Source: an uncultured Lachnospiraceae bacterium (GTDB lineage: Bacteria; Bacillota; Clostridia; Lachnospirales; Lachnospiraceae). From it: 64,000 nucleotides of DNA. Of this stretch, positions 26,987-36,615 are shown piece by piece. The stretch covers positions 1-64,000 of the forward strand of contig CAJTTI010000016.1 in assembly GCA_910579225.1 (NCBI GenBank), read 5' to 3'. Position 1 is the first letter of the stretch; each line of letters opens with the position of its first letter. The notes below the pieces were generated by a model, which saw only the letters and a program-made list of their open reading frames with translations, was not told the DNA's origin and ran no database searches. Position numbers and translations under genes: made by a program.

Positions 26987-28168
26987 TCAGTCAGCAGGAG
27001 ACATCACTGCCTGTTCAATCCATTTCTTTAGAACCAGGTTCATGCATCCCCGCATCATATGGTACTCGTCATATTGCGCTTCTGTAAATTGCACCCGAAT
27101 CGATATATCGCTGTTCTGAAACTCATGAAAGAACTGCTCTGCACGTTTTTTGATCATGCTTCCGTATTGTTTGTAACAGCTGTCAATCACGATTCTGGTA
27201 GGATTGTAAACCCATACAAGATTATACAGAACCCTGGCAATCGTATCCAGCGCCTCGTCAAAGATCTCCATAATCTTGTATTCTCCCCGTTCGTATGCCT
27301 CCAGTGCCGTCTCAAATTCCATATCCGGAAAATTTTCCCGAATCTGTTTCATGATTCCCGGAACCGATAACCGCTCTTCCAGCGTCTCCATCTTCCTGTC
27401 TTTTTTATCGTACCAAAGAATCATCTTGCCCACTTCTCCTGCCACCAGATCATCTCCATGTACAGCGTTTCCCTTATGGATAAAGCAGCCGCCAACACCG
27501 TCCCCGCAGTAAAGGTAAAACTGACTGTCATGATTCGTATCCATATTCTCATATTCGGACATGGCGGCGGCGTATGTATCATGAATCACCTGGATATTTT
27601 CAAGCCAGAATGCATCTGAAAATAATTTCTTAATATGCAGATCTTTCAGCTCTGTAATCAGGTCCGAGTTCAGTATATCTTGTTCTTCATAATATGCACT
27701 TGGGACAAAGACTGCAATTCCCACAGTTTTTGTAGGCAGATTTCCGAGGCTGTTCCTGATCTGAACAATTGCATCATGCAGGTTCTTCTGATAGGTTTTA
27801 TGCTCTGCCCCAAACACAATCTTCTTCTGCTCCAGCACACACTGCTTCAGGTTATAGATAATATAACTGATCTCTCCAAAGCAAGTCAGATTAATACATA
27901 CAATATTCCCGTAGCATTCGGCCAGATTTAAACCCATCGGCTTCCTTCCCACCGCTGTTCGGCACATACGTTCTTCAATCAGTCCGTTTTGCAGAAGTTC
28001 GTCCACAATATGCTTTACGGTCATGATACTGATCTGATTGCGCAAAGCCAGCTCATTTCTTGTGATATCACTGGACTTTACAATATTCGTAAGTATATTC
28101 ACCTTATTATGAAAACGAATATCATTCACCGTCAACAATTCTTTCGCCATCTGCTTTTTCTCACTCAT
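26987..28168 (-). CDS. ROK family transcriptional repressor (NagC/XylR type)
   Basis: 393 residues. An N-terminal winged helix-turn-helix (about 15-85: KVNILTNIVKSSDITRNELALRNQISIMTVKHIVDELLQNGLIEE) is followed by a ROK sugar-binding fold (VAGEVGKMILW; YLYCGDGVGGCFIHKGNAVHGD). The usual CxCGxxGCxE zinc motif of ROK repressors is absent; at the expected place the sequence is WYDKKDRKMETLEERLS. It probably controls the adjacent transport/catabolic genes, with the AT-rich inverted repeat at 34116-34132 as the best operator candidate. Confidence 0.87.
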   Translation of the reverse strand: MSEKKQMAKELLTVNDIRFHNKVNILTNIVKSSDITRNELALRNQISIMTVKHIVDELLQNGLIEERMCRTAVGRKPMGLNLAECYGNIVCINLTCFGEISYIIYNLKQCVLEQKKIVFGAEHKTYQKNLHDAIVQIRNSLGNLPTKTVGIAVFVPSAYYEEQDILNSDLITELKDLHIKKLFSDAFWLENIQVIHDTYAAAMSEYENMDTNHDSQFYLYCGDGVGGCFIHKGNAVHGDDLVAGEVGKMILWYDKKDRKMETLEERLSVPGIMKQIRENFPDMEFETALEAYERGEYKIMEIFDEALDTIARVLYNLVWVYNPTRIVIDSCYKQYGSMIKKRAEQFFHEFQNSDISIRVQFTEAQYDEYHMMRGCMNLVLKKWIEQAVMSPAD

Positions 28169-28371
28169 AACACTGCCACCTTTTGTTCAAATTACAACAT
28201 GATATACCAATGCTGGTATTTTGTGCTTCGCAGTACATATTCGTAACTCTTCGGCTACCTCTCATGGACCTCATCCTGTCAAAGTGTAATCTGCCAGAAT
28301 TGCCGGCAAACTGCCATTTTGGCAACTTTCATTTTGGTACTGCTCATCGCTTTATACACATTATACCATAT

Positions 28372-29670
28372 TTATCCAAGGCATGCATTGAAAGAGTTGC
28401 GGATAATATTTATCGCCTGGTCCACATCCGCTTTCGAGGCAATCAACGCCGGGTGCAGAACCACCACCACGTTCTCCAGGTTCTTTCTGCTTTCCAGTTC
28501 TGTAATCAGACCCATCTGCAGCATTTTTTCATACAACGCCTGACCAAAGACAAAACGGTCCGTCCCGGTATCCGTATCCCGAAGTTCAAAGCCTTGCAGC
28601 AGGCCTCTTCCGCGCACATCGCTGATTACAGGATATTCTTTCTTCAGCTTCTTCAGTTCCTCATGAAGATATGCGCCGACGTTTCTGCTGTTCTCCACAA
28701 GCCTGTCTCTCTCTATGATAGAAAGGTTGGTCAGAGCGCTCCGGCACATAAGCGGATAACAGGAATGGGTATGCCCATGAAGACTGATCTGACTCATGGC
28801 ATCTCCAATCTCCTTTTTACACAGTACGGCTGAACCCGGCACATAACCGCTTGTAAGGCCTTTGCCCGTAACCAGAATATCCGGCGTAACGCCTTCGTGC
28901 TGGCAGGCAAACATCTCCCCCGTCTGTCCAATCCCTGTGACCACTTCGTCAAAGATCAGCAACGCACCGAACCGGTCGCAAAGTTCCCGGACGCCCTTCC
29001 AGAATCCTTCCGGCGGAACAATCACACCTCCTGCTGCAAAGATCGGCTCCGAGATTACCGCCGCAATCCGGTCGCCTCCCTCGTGAAGCATCGTCTGCTC
29101 CAGGTATTTCAGGCACTGCATCCAGCAGTTTCCCGGCTCCTTTCCAAAGTCGCAGCGATGGCAATAGGGAGGCGCCGAATGCACAAACCCTCTCGGCAGC
29201 AGCTCCGAAATCCCGGAATTCTCCTGAATCATCTCAGACTTTCCGGTAGCTGCCGCTGCGCCTGCCGTGGAACCATGGAATCCTCTCCGGAATGAGATGA
29301 TCCTGCCTCCGCCCCGGTAATACTTCGCCAACTTCAACGCGAATTCATTGGCGTCAGAACCAGTACACCCAAACATCACTTTATCCAGTCCTTCCGGAGA
29401 AATCTCCACCAGCTTCTGTGCCAGTTCTGCTCTTTCCTCCGTAGGAAAGCAGGAAGTCACTGACGTGATCTTCTCCAACTGCTTTTTCAGCGCTTCGATC
29501 ATTTCTTCATTGCCGTGCCCCAGACTGTCAGCCGAAAACTGACCTGAAAAATCCAGATATTCTTTTCCGTTCTCATCATACATATACATGCCTCTGGCAT
29601 GTGTAAATACAACATCATCTGTTGTATAGCACTGAATCAAATATTTTTTATCTTTTTCCAATACATTCAT
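28372..29670 (-). CDS. Class III PLP-dependent aminotransferase
   Basis: 432 residues with the class III fold: GKEYLDFSGQFSADSLGHGNEEMIEAL at the N-terminus, GCTGSDANEFALKLAKYY (PLP phosphate site), FRRGFHGST, and LIFDEVVTGIGQTGEMF followed by DILVTGKGLTSGYVPGSAVL, whose lysine is the expected Schiff-base residue. Relatives use omega-amino acids, amino alcohols or dialkylglycine. It follows the second permease gene by 42 bases, so it belongs to the ABC operon. Together with the alcohol dehydrogenase it could convert an alcohol to a ketone or aldehyde and then to an amine, or the reverse. Confidence 0.88.
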   Translation of the reverse strand: MNVLEKDKKYLIQCYTTDDVVFTHARGMYMYDENGKEYLDFSGQFSADSLGHGNEEMIEALKKQLEKITSVTSCFPTEERAELAQKLVEISPEGLDKVMFGCTGSDANEFALKLAKYYRGGGRIISFRRGFHGSTAGAAAATGKSEMIQENSGISELLPRGFVHSAPPYCHRCDFGKEPGNCWMQCLKYLEQTMLHEGGDRIAAVISEPIFAAGGVIVPPEGFWKGVRELCDRFGALLIFDEVVTGIGQTGEMFACQHEGVTPDILVTGKGLTSGYVPGSAVLCKKEIGDAMSQISLHGHTHSCYPLMCRSALTNLSIIERDRLVENSRNVGAYLHEELKKLKKEYPVISDVRGRGLLQGFELRDTDTGTDRFVFGQALYEKMLQMGLITELESRKNLENVVVVLHPALIASKADVDQAINIIRNSFNACLG

Positions 29671-29712
29671 ATCCGGTCTCCCTGTCTCTCTGTGCGTTTT
29701 TCCGCGTGTCTA

Positions 29713-30537
29713 TTATTTCACTGCCCCCATGGTCATCCCCGCAACCATGTGCTTTTGTACCAGAATCGCAAATATCAGCACCGGAATCGTGATCACAGTC
29801 CCAACCGCCGCAATCTGCCCCCATAAGGTTCCCTGAGGCGTCATCAATCCCGGAACTGCCACCGGCATCGTCACCGTACTGCGTCCTGTCAGAATCAATG
29901 CCATAAGGAATTCATTCCAGGAATTAATCGCACAGAAGACCGCTGTTGCTGCCAGCCCGCTCTTTCCAAGAGGAATATCGATCACCATGAAAATCTGGAA
30001 CCAGCTCAATCCTTCCATACGTGCCGCTTCGTCAATCTCCTTTGGAATTGCGTCAAAGAATCCCCGCATCATCCATATAACAAAAGGCAGATTGAATGCC
30101 ACATGGGCAACAATAATTCCCGTATAAGTATTTAAAAGCCCCACTTTGCTCATCATCAAATACAGAGGTAATGCCAGCACCACAAACGGCGTAAATCTGG
30201 TTCCAAGAAGATAATTCAGAAGAACCTGATCTCCTCTTGTCGGAAATCTGGAAAAAGCGAAGGCAGAGGGAAGTCCCAGGACCAGACTGACGCCTACTGT
30301 GGCCAGCATGACGATCACACTGTTTTTCAGATTCTGCAGCATCCCCTTCTCCAGAAACACCTCCCGGTAATTATCCAGCGTGGCCTGGAAGAAAACTTTC
30401 GGTGGAATAGCAAACGCATCCACTCTTGTCTTAAACGATGTAATTACAAGCCAGAAATAAGGGAGCAGCGTAATCACAAGAAAGGCAATCAGAGCAAGAT
30501 AGATCAGCGCGTATTTTGTTTTTCTTTTCTTATTCAT
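29713..30537 (-). CDS. Sugar ABC transporter permease, MalG/LacG type
   Basis: 274 residues with six predicted membrane helices and the EAA loop EIDEAARMEGLSWFQIFMVIDIPLGKSGLAA, which docks to the ATPase. Typical of the second permease in CUT1 carbohydrate importers. The gene is six bases from the first permease gene. No ATPase gene is present in this island, so a shared MsmX/UgpC-type ATPase elsewhere is expected. Confidence 0.93.
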   Translation of the reverse strand: MNKKRKTKYALIYLALIAFLVITLLPYFWLVITSFKTRVDAFAIPPKVFFQATLDNYREVFLEKGMLQNLKNSVIVMLATVGVSLVLGLPSAFAFSRFPTRGDQVLLNYLLGTRFTPFVVLALPLYLMMSKVGLLNTYTGIIVAHVAFNLPFVIWMMRGFFDAIPKEIDEAARMEGLSWFQIFMVIDIPLGKSGLAATAVFCAINSWNEFLMALILTGRSTVTMPVAVPGLMTPQGTLWGQIAAVGTVITIPVLIFAILVQKHMVAGMTMGAVK

Positions 30538-30543
30538 ATCCCC

Positions 30544-31440
30544 CTACTCCTTCTCCATTGTCACCTTCTGGTAAAGAATGCCGCAGCAAATCAGGATCAG
30601 AAAGAGAACCACGCAAATTGCCGCTGCATAGCTGAATTTAAAAGACACAAACGCCTGCCGATACGTATACAGGTCAATCACTTCCGTCGCATTACCCGGC
30701 CCCCCGCCAGTCAGCACATACGGTTTGTCAAATTCTTTAAACGCTTCCATTGCCCGGAGCAGGATACCTACTGTCAGTACCGGTTTCATAAGCGGCAGCG
30801 TAATACATCCGAAAATCTGTCGGTCGGAAGCCCCGTCCACCATGGCCGCTTCATAATACTCACCGGATATAGACTGAAGCCCTGCCAGGAACACCAGTCC
30901 CAGATAAGGCGCCCATTCCCACACATCCATAATAATCACTACAATCATAGCCGTTACAGAATCCGCCGTAAGCACCGTAGGCAGAGGCAGATGCAGTGTA
31001 TTCACAAGCCACACATACAGACCGAACTGCGGATTGATGAAAAAGTTGAACATCAACCCGATCACCAGAGGGGCCACCATCATAGGGATCAGAATCATGG
31101 ATGTAAACAGTCTTTTCACCTTAGGTATCGCATTCAGCGCCAACGCCAGAAGAATACCAATCGCCACTTCCAGAGCCACTGCACAGATCATAAACACAAA
31201 AGTCCGGAATAATGAATTCAAAAACTGCTCATCCCCAAACAGTGTAATATAATTCTGCAGACCGATGAATACATCCTTGCTTCCTTTCTCCGACAGCTTG
31301 TAATCATAAAAGCTCAGCCTGAATGTGTACAGAAGAGGGACCAACGTAATCAGCGTCAGGGCCAGAAACGCGGGAAGATGAAAACGTATTGCCAGTAAAC
31401 TGTAATTCGATAATTTTTTCTTGCGCAACCTTTTACACAT
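30544..31440 (-). CDS. Sugar ABC transporter permease, MalF/LacF type
   Basis: 298 residues, about six membrane helices, with the EAA loop YYEAAMVDGASDRQIFGCITLPLMKPVLTVG. First permease of a CUT1-type importer, following the solute-binding protein gene. The leader contains a hairpin with T-run that may reduce permease expression relative to the binding protein. Confidence 0.93.
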   Translation of the reverse strand: MCKRLRKKKLSNYSLLAIRFHLPAFLALTLITLVPLLYTFRLSFYDYKLSEKGSKDVFIGLQNYITLFGDEQFLNSLFRTFVFMICAVALEVAIGILLALALNAIPKVKRLFTSMILIPMMVAPLVIGLMFNFFINPQFGLYVWLVNTLHLPLPTVLTADSVTAMIVVIIMDVWEWAPYLGLVFLAGLQSISGEYYEAAMVDGASDRQIFGCITLPLMKPVLTVGILLRAMEAFKEFDKPYVLTGGGPGNATEVIDLYTYRQAFVSFKFSYAAAICVVLFLILICCGILYQKVTMEKE

Positions 31441-31452
31441 CCTTCCTTAGGT

Positions 31453-31482
31453 AAAAAAGGGACAGAGATATCTCCCTATCCC
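31453..31482 (-). terminator. Partial terminator between binding-protein and permease genes
   Basis: Minus strand stem GGGATAGGGAGA/TATCTCTGTCCC followed by TTTTTT, located between two genes of one operon. Such intercistronic hairpins commonly give an excess of the binding protein over the permeases. A second inverted repeat (CCCGTGC/GCACGGG) lies just upstream at about 31500-31550. Confidence 0.65.
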
Positions 31483-31578
31483 CTTTCTATGATGCACCGC
31501 CCGTGCAGAAGAAATCGGACTCCTAAGTGACGCACGGGTCGTGCAACGGGCAGGGGAACTCATCTTCCCCGCTCCGCT

Positions 31579-33015
31579 TTATTGATATGTAACCGGCAGT
31601 TTGCCTTCCAGTGCTTTCTCAAACTCGGCAGCAGCATTGTCCAGAGCCTCTTTAGGCGTACATTCGCCTGCAAGCGTATTGGAAAGCTGCAGCATCAGAG
31701 CCTCATCCATCGTATTCCACTCCGGAATCCTCGGACGCGTGGTACTGATTTCATATGCGTCCATACTTCCTTTCCAGTATGGGATCTCCATCAGATCACT
31801 GTCTTCATATACAGACTGAAGATTCGGGAATCCGCCGTCGAGAGCGATCGTCTTCTGCACTTCCGGCGTATTGAACCACTGCAGGAACACCCAGGCTGCT
31901 TCCGGATTCTGAGAATCTGTCGGAATATAGTAACCCCATGCGCCGTAATGGGCTGCCGGCTGCTCGCCGACCGGTATCGCTCCATATCCCATCTTGCCTG
32001 CAACCAAAGAAGCACTCTCATCTTCCAGCGCCGGTGAACAGTCATTAAACTGGATCGCCATAGCTGCAATTCCCTGCTGCAATTCTGTTGTCTGCTCATC
32101 CCAGGTTTTCGAAGTCACTCCAGGAGGTGCATATTTGCTCAGATCCAGGAAATACTGAAGCGATTCGACAGATTTCTCACTGTTGACAGCAATATTGCCT
32201 TCCTCGTCAAAGATACCGCCTCCGAACGACCACATATAATTCATCCATTCACAGGTAACCGCATTGTGCCTTTTCCCCATCATGGATACCCCGTAGAAAT
32301 CCTTCGTCAGCGTCTCGCCTGCCAGCACAGCGCCGGAAGGACGCGTGAAGAATTCTGCAATATCCATATAAGTATCCCAGTCTGTGGGAACCGCGAGATC
32401 ATAGCCGTATTTTTCCTTAAATGCAGCTTTCTCCTCCTCGTTCTCAAACAGATCCTGCCGATATGCAAAATACATAATACAGGAATTGGCCGGTACACCG
32501 TAAAGTGTCTCCTCCCAATTACCAGATGCATCCCACATACCTTTGATCAAATCCGCTTCGTCATATCCGTCTATGACGGACAGAGACTCGTCTGACATAA
32601 AAGGTTCAATGGGCTGAATGTATTCGTTTTCCACCATGTTGCCCAGGAACTGATACGGAGCCGCCACAATGTCATATGCTCCGGAACCGCTCTCAAAAGC
32701 CAGAGTTTCCTTCTGAATTACATCATCATAAGGAGCCATCTCCAGTTCTACTGTAATTCCGGTAAGTTCTTTAAAATTATCCAGCTGTTTTTTCAGAGAT
32801 TCCGTTGGTGTCTGCTGTTCTGCAATCATATAAAGCGTCGTCCCGTCGAATCGCTTCACCCCCTCAGCATCTGCAGACTCCTGGCTGCTTTCCCCTGAAG
32901 CGCTGTCCCCGCCTCCGCCAGTACTGCCGGAAGTTCCCGAATCTCCGGAACCGCAGGCAGTCATCGTCAGCATCATACCTGTTAACAACAACGCGATTAA
33001 TTTTTTCCCTTTCAT
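31579..33015 (-). CDS. Extracellular solute-binding lipoprotein of a CUT1 sugar importer
   Basis: 478 residues with a lipoprotein signal: MKGKKLIALLLTGMMLTMTACG, lipobox cysteine at residue 21, then a Gly/Ser-rich linker. The mature protein has the family-1 binding-protein pattern (ETLYGVPANSCIMYFAYRQDLFENEEEKAAF; AAWVFLQWFNTPEVQK). It would capture a sugar or sugar-like compound outside the cell and deliver it to the two permeases downstream. Substrate cannot be deduced. Confidence 0.92.
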   Translation of the reverse strand: MKGKKLIALLLTGMMLTMTACGSGDSGTSGSTGGGGDSASGESSQESADAEGVKRFDGTTLYMIAEQQTPTESLKKQLDNFKELTGITVELEMAPYDDVIQKETLAFESGSGAYDIVAAPYQFLGNMVENEYIQPIEPFMSDESLSVIDGYDEADLIKGMWDASGNWEETLYGVPANSCIMYFAYRQDLFENEEEKAAFKEKYGYDLAVPTDWDTYMDIAEFFTRPSGAVLAGETLTKDFYGVSMMGKRHNAVTCEWMNYMWSFGGGIFDEEGNIAVNSEKSVESLQYFLDLSKYAPPGVTSKTWDEQTTELQQGIAAMAIQFNDCSPALEDESASLVAGKMGYGAIPVGEQPAAHYGAWGYYIPTDSQNPEAAWVFLQWFNTPEVQKTIALDGGFPNLQSVYEDSDLMEIPYWKGSMDAYEISTTRPRIPEWNTMDEALMLQLSNTLAGECTPKEALDNAAAEFEKALEGKLPVTYQ

Positions 33016-33045
33016 GATCTGTACCTCCCAATATCCTATTTTGTC

Positions 33046-34092
33046 TTATTTACCCCACTCGCCGTATTTGGCAATAATTTTGTCTTTGATCATCTGGCAG
33101 AATTCGTCCGTCACTTTGAAATCATTGACGATGGTATACCAATAGTCATGGCTCTCCAGGAACTCTTTCTCATACTTGATTGCCGCAAACACATCATCCC
33201 AGGTAATGCCCATGGCCTCCGGTCGGATCTCCACACCGGCTCTGTGAATCAGATCAAGTATCCCGTCCGGATCATTATCTGCCATGGCGGAACCTACAAA
33301 GATTCCCAAACATACAGGCTGACCATGAATGAATTTCTTCTTTGTCATATACTCCAGCGTATAGAACAGGAAGTGATCGCTTCCTTCAATGGGACGCGGA
33401 TTCCAGCCGTTGTTGTGAAAAGCGGCGCCACCCCAGCGAAGGCCTTCCGTAAGAATGCGGATTCCCTTCTCACTCAGCTTATAAATTTCATCAATCCCGT
33501 TCACCACCGACTGATACACTGCATGAACTTCATCCACCATCTCCTGATCATACGGCCATTTTGCTTCTCCGTGCCCCGTATCCGATGCATATTTCCAGTC
33601 AAACATGGAGTTATGATAACAGAAGACATCGCAAACCCCGCTTCGATTCAGCTGCTTTGGTCCGTTCTGAATCACATCATAATCCACATAGACCGCAACT
33701 GGCTCCGTATATCCCACATATCTCACAATATTGTTGAATCTAAGTCCGGCACGATGTCCGAATACTGCATTCGTCGCAATGGAAGTCGGAACCTGATACA
33801 ACGGTTTATGTGTCCGCCAAGACACGGTCTTCGCAAAATCCACTGCCTGTCCGCCGCCCATGCCAATCACAGACTCGAAGGCCGGAAGAGTTTCGATCTC
33901 CTTTAAAATCTCGTCATACTCCAGCGTCTTCACGAAATGAACGACACAGTCCTCATCGAACTCATCTTTAAACTTCTCCCAGAGATCTTCCATCGTCACC
34001 ACCAGATACGGTCTCTGCACAATGTTCTTCAGCTCTCCCACAAGATTTCTCCCATAGATTGTCTGAAACATTTTCTTTGCCACTGCCATCAT
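33046..34092 (-). CDS. Iron-type alcohol dehydrogenase/glycerol-1-phosphate dehydrogenase-like enzyme
   Basis: 348 residues. The NAD(P) site is GMGGGQAVDFAK (about residues 98-109), followed by VPTSIATNA; metal ligands are probably in the SGVCD, EGSDH and IHGQPV segments. This places it in the dehydroquinate-synthase/Fe-ADH superfamily, nearer to glycerol-1-phosphate (AraM/EgsA) dehydrogenases than to AdhE-like enzymes. First gene of the ABC operon. Start is ambiguous: AAGGAG directly abuts the two leading ATG codons, while a GTG at 34083 lies nine bases from it and is equally possible. Substrate unknown; it probably oxidises the imported polyol or cyclitol-like compound. Confidence 0.85.
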   Translation of the reverse strand: MMAVAKKMFQTIYGRNLVGELKNIVQRPYLVVTMEDLWEKFKDEFDEDCVVHFVKTLEYDEILKEIETLPAFESVIGMGGGQAVDFAKTVSWRTHKPLYQVPTSIATNAVFGHRAGLRFNNIVRYVGYTEPVAVYVDYDVIQNGPKQLNRSGVCDVFCYHNSMFDWKYASDTGHGEAKWPYDQEMVDEVHAVYQSVVNGIDEIYKLSEKGIRILTEGLRWGGAAFHNNGWNPRPIEGSDHFLFYTLEYMTKKKFIHGQPVCLGIFVGSAMADNDPDGILDLIHRAGVEIRPEAMGITWDDVFAAIKYEKEFLESHDYWYTIVNDFKVTDEFCQMIKDKIIAKYGEWGK

Positions 34093-34115
34093 CTCCTTTT
34101 TAATTATTATTTTAA

Positions 34116-34167
34116 ATATTATTTAATAATATGTTACTAATATAAACTATTTTGGTAATTTTGTCAA
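34116..34167 (-). promoter_or_regulatory. Promoter and operator of the catabolic operon
   Basis: Minus strand TTGACA (34162-34167), 17-base spacer, TATATT (34139-34144). Immediately downstream is an inverted repeat with 8-base arms around one central base (34116-34132), a position suited to repression, probably by the ROK regulator of the island. Confidence 0.8.
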
Positions 34168-34290
34168 CTTATTTATTATTTTTCTTGAAAAATTATAATT
34201 TTTTGATAATATGTGCAGAAAGAGCCATGATTTCAGTTGTTACATAATAACAGAATTGTCTTTTATATGGAGGAATCCCCTCTACATTTC

Positions 34291-35607
34291 CTATATTTTA
34301 AGCACCACATCCACAAAAAATTCCGTATCGCTGTTGGAAATCTGGGCGGAGCCGCCATATGTTTCCGCAACCGCAATAATGGAGGCAAGACCGATACCTG
34401 TCCCGCCGTGTCTGGAGGAACGGTATCCATCTTTGCCTTTCCTGACCTTCCCGTCAAAACGGTTGGTGGAGACTATATACAGACTGTTTCCATGACAGAT
34501 CTCCGTAGTAAGGCAGAAATATCGCATTTCCTCCGGAACCGTTCGGCATCCGGCGACTGCATTCTCCATGAGATTTCCAAACAGCGCCGCCATATCAAGC
34601 TCAGAGAAAGGAAGCGGTTCCGGCAGTTCAATGTGCCACTTTGTACGGATGTCTGCGCAGGACGCCATCTCATGGTAATAGCCAAACAGAGCATTCAACG
34701 CGGCATTGGCGCAGTAAACTGCCGACGTATTTCCTGCAAGACCGGTCTCATATTCCGCGAGATGTGCCCGGATGCTGCTGATATCGCCCTTTTCGGCAAG
34801 AGAAGCGAGCAGGCGGACAGAATGGCGGAAGTCGTGGCGCAGTCTTGCGGTCTGGCGCATGTGCTCCTGCAGAACACAATACTGGTGTGACTGCATTTCA
34901 AGGAGCCTCGCGCGCTCCTGAAGTTCTGCATGTTCCAGTATAACGATCACGCCCCGGTAAAAAAGTACATAAATCGCCACAAGCATCGCCAGCATTCCGG
35001 CTTCGAACATAGGAAAGATCCACAGCATCCGTCCTGCGTGAAGCGTGCGGTAGGACTGCGGTACGGCAAACATGTTGAGAATAAGGAACAAGGAAGACAG
35101 CGCCACTGTAAAATACCATATTTTCGAAAAGCCAGGGCTGTCCACTGCTCTCTGAAACTGGTGTGTGGAAGGCCAGGCGAAGGCTGCAAACAGCAGGGCA
35201 GAAAGCCCAAGCCGGAAAAGAGACGCTTCCAGAGAAAGCCATGCTGCGCCTGATGATGGATGAAGCCATGCATCAAAGGCATAGCCGAACTGCAGAGGAA
35301 AGGTCTCTATGGCGCAGACTCCCACATAGATGGCCAACGAACAGGACAGGTCCAGATCCACTGTGCGGCGATACAGAAAAAAGAACAGCACGAGGGACGC
35401 AGGCAGAATGGTATTCACACCAATGGAGAAAAACGTGCAGAGAAAAGCAGTGGCAATGGAATAAGGCAAAAGCGCCGCCATACACAGAACAGAAGTCTTT
35501 GTCAGAGAATAGTTCATCCGATTCTTTGCCGGCAGATAACAGGACGCTGCTCCGGGCAGAAGGATCAGAAACTGCGGCAATATCAGCAGAAATTTATCCA
35601 TATTCAT
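34291..35607 (-). CDS. Sensor histidine kinase, AgrC/GHKL type
   Basis: 438 residues from the ATG at 35607 (AAGGAG eight bases upstream); the longer frame to 35802 runs through the response-regulator gene and is not used. About six N-terminal membrane helices form the sensor (residues 1-230). A helical dimerisation part with the phosphoacceptor RHDFRHSVRLLASLAEKGD follows, then a GHKL ATPase: NLMENAVAGCRTVP (N box) and GGTGIGLASIIAVAE (G box). It overlaps the response-regulator gene by 14 bases. This subfamily often senses peptides, but no precursor peptide gene is seen nearby. Confidence 0.9.
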   Translation of the reverse strand: MNMDKFLLILPQFLILLPGAASCYLPAKNRMNYSLTKTSVLCMAALLPYSIATAFLCTFFSIGVNTILPASLVLFFFLYRRTVDLDLSCSLAIYVGVCAIETFPLQFGYAFDAWLHPSSGAAWLSLEASLFRLGLSALLFAAFAWPSTHQFQRAVDSPGFSKIWYFTVALSSLFLILNMFAVPQSYRTLHAGRMLWIFPMFEAGMLAMLVAIYVLFYRGVIVILEHAELQERARLLEMQSHQYCVLQEHMRQTARLRHDFRHSVRLLASLAEKGDISSIRAHLAEYETGLAGNTSAVYCANAALNALFGYYHEMASCADIRTKWHIELPEPLPFSELDMAALFGNLMENAVAGCRTVPEEMRYFCLTTEICHGNSLYIVSTNRFDGKVRKGKDGYRSSRHGGTGIGLASIIAVAETYGGSAQISNSDTEFFVDVVLKI

Positions 35608-36397
35608 GGTCAATTCTCCTTCCCGTGCCGTCTGTCGGCACAGAACATTCAGCAAAGCGTGCCTGACGCCTGCGTATTTTCTCAAAATGATAATCCCTTG
35701 CCATCTGCTCAACTTTGGCGCTGTCACGCACACGAACTGGGAATTTTGCGCCGCTTTCCATGATACAACTGCCTCTTTCAAACGCAAGGATGCGTTCGGC
35801 ATTCACCGCGATCCCCTTATTGATGAGAAGAAAGCGGGCGTCGCCGCCTGTCTTTTCCATAAATTCAGGCATGGTCATACGGCTGCGCAGCCGTTCTCCA
35901 TCTGCAAGCGAGATGTCCAAATAATGAGCATCCGTGATTGCGGAAGCGATCTCGTCAAGGAATACACGGACAAATTTCCGGCCGGCTGCAAGCTCTATAT
36001 ACCTTCGTTCCTGTGGCAGCGCCTTCACGGCATCCGAAAGCACGTCAAAGATGCGCTTTCGGGAAAAAGGTTTGGTAATATATTCAAAAGCGTGGCAGGA
36101 GAAGGCGTCCGGCATAAATTCCGCGCTGGAAGTCAGGAATACGAGGAGACAATTGCAGTCCTGCCTGCGCATCTGAAAAGCGGCAGTAATCCCGTCCATA
36201 TTTTCCATATAAATATCCATGAATACAAGATCAAAATCACCGGCTGCAAAAGCTTCAAGAAATGTCTCACCGCTGCCAAAGGAAACAACCTCCATGGAAT
36301 ATCCTCTCTCCTCTCCGAAACTGCCGCAGAGCCGCTCCATCTCATCCAGACATTCCTGTTCGTCATCCACAAAAGCAATCTTCAAAACCGATCCCAC
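35594..36397 (-). CDS. LytTR-family response regulator
   Basis: Receiver domain (IAFVDDEQE with acidic pocket, FDLVFMDIYME with phosphoacceptor Asp, then FLTSS and KPF) followed by a C-terminal LytTR DNA-binding domain (about residues 135-240: RYIELAAGRKFVRVFLDEIASAITDAHYLDI...). LytTR proteins bind paired 9-base direct repeats near -35 boxes. The frame opens with GTG at 36397; a TTG at 36385, ten bases after GAGG, would start at the receiver domain (MKIAFVDDEQ) and may be the true start. It probably controls the divergent surface-protein gene at 36616. Confidence 0.9.
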   Translation of the reverse strand: MGSVLKIAFVDDEQECLDEMERLCGSFGEERGYSMEVVSFGSGETFLEAFAAGDFDLVFMDIYMENMDGITAAFQMRRQDCNCLLVFLTSSAEFMPDAFSCHAFEYITKPFSRKRIFDVLSDAVKALPQERRYIELAAGRKFVRVFLDEIASAITDAHYLDISLADGERLRSRMTMPEFMEKTGGDARFLLINKGIAVNAERILAFERGSCIMESGAKFPVRVRDSAKVEQMARDYHFEKIRRRQARFAECSVPTDGTGRRIDHEYG

Positions 36398-36448
36398 CTC
36401 AATTCATAAAAAACCGCAACGGTACATTGTTACTGATCATCCGATATA

Positions 36449-36477
36449 ATTATAGTATAAATAAAGGCTTTTTTCAA
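36449..36477 (-). promoter_or_regulatory. Promoter of the two-component operon
   Basis: Minus strand TTGAAA, 17-base spacer, TATAAT. Confidence 0.8.
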
Positions 36478-36514
36478 ATCAGTCAGTCTCCCGGATTTCA
36501 TAAAATCCATAACA

Positions 36515-36543
36515 TTCCTGCCAGAAAACTGACGTTCCTGCCA
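36515..36543 (+). promoter_or_regulatory. Paired direct repeats, likely LytTR binding sites
   Basis: TTCCTGCCA occurs at 36515-36523 and again at 36535-36543, a period of 20 bases, about two helical turns. They lie just upstream of a TTGTTT -35-like box (36550 area) for the surface-protein gene, a placement typical of LytTR activator sites. Confidence 0.55.
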
Positions 36544-36615
36544 CAAGCCTTGTTTTTTATTGAAATTCCACTAATATGAAAATTGGTTTTTTTTTGCGGA
36601 AGGAAGATAATTGTT

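Noticed and set aside
28169..28371. Promoter between the aminotransferase and ROK repressor genes
   Set aside because: A TATAAT is present on the minus strand near 28366 but no acceptable -35 at the right spacing; several TGCCA/TGGCA repeats are present but no clean operator, so I did not call one.
34093..34290. AT-rich tract as a possible replication or plasmid origin
   Set aside because: No DnaA boxes or iterons are seen; promoter and operator explain the AT-richness.
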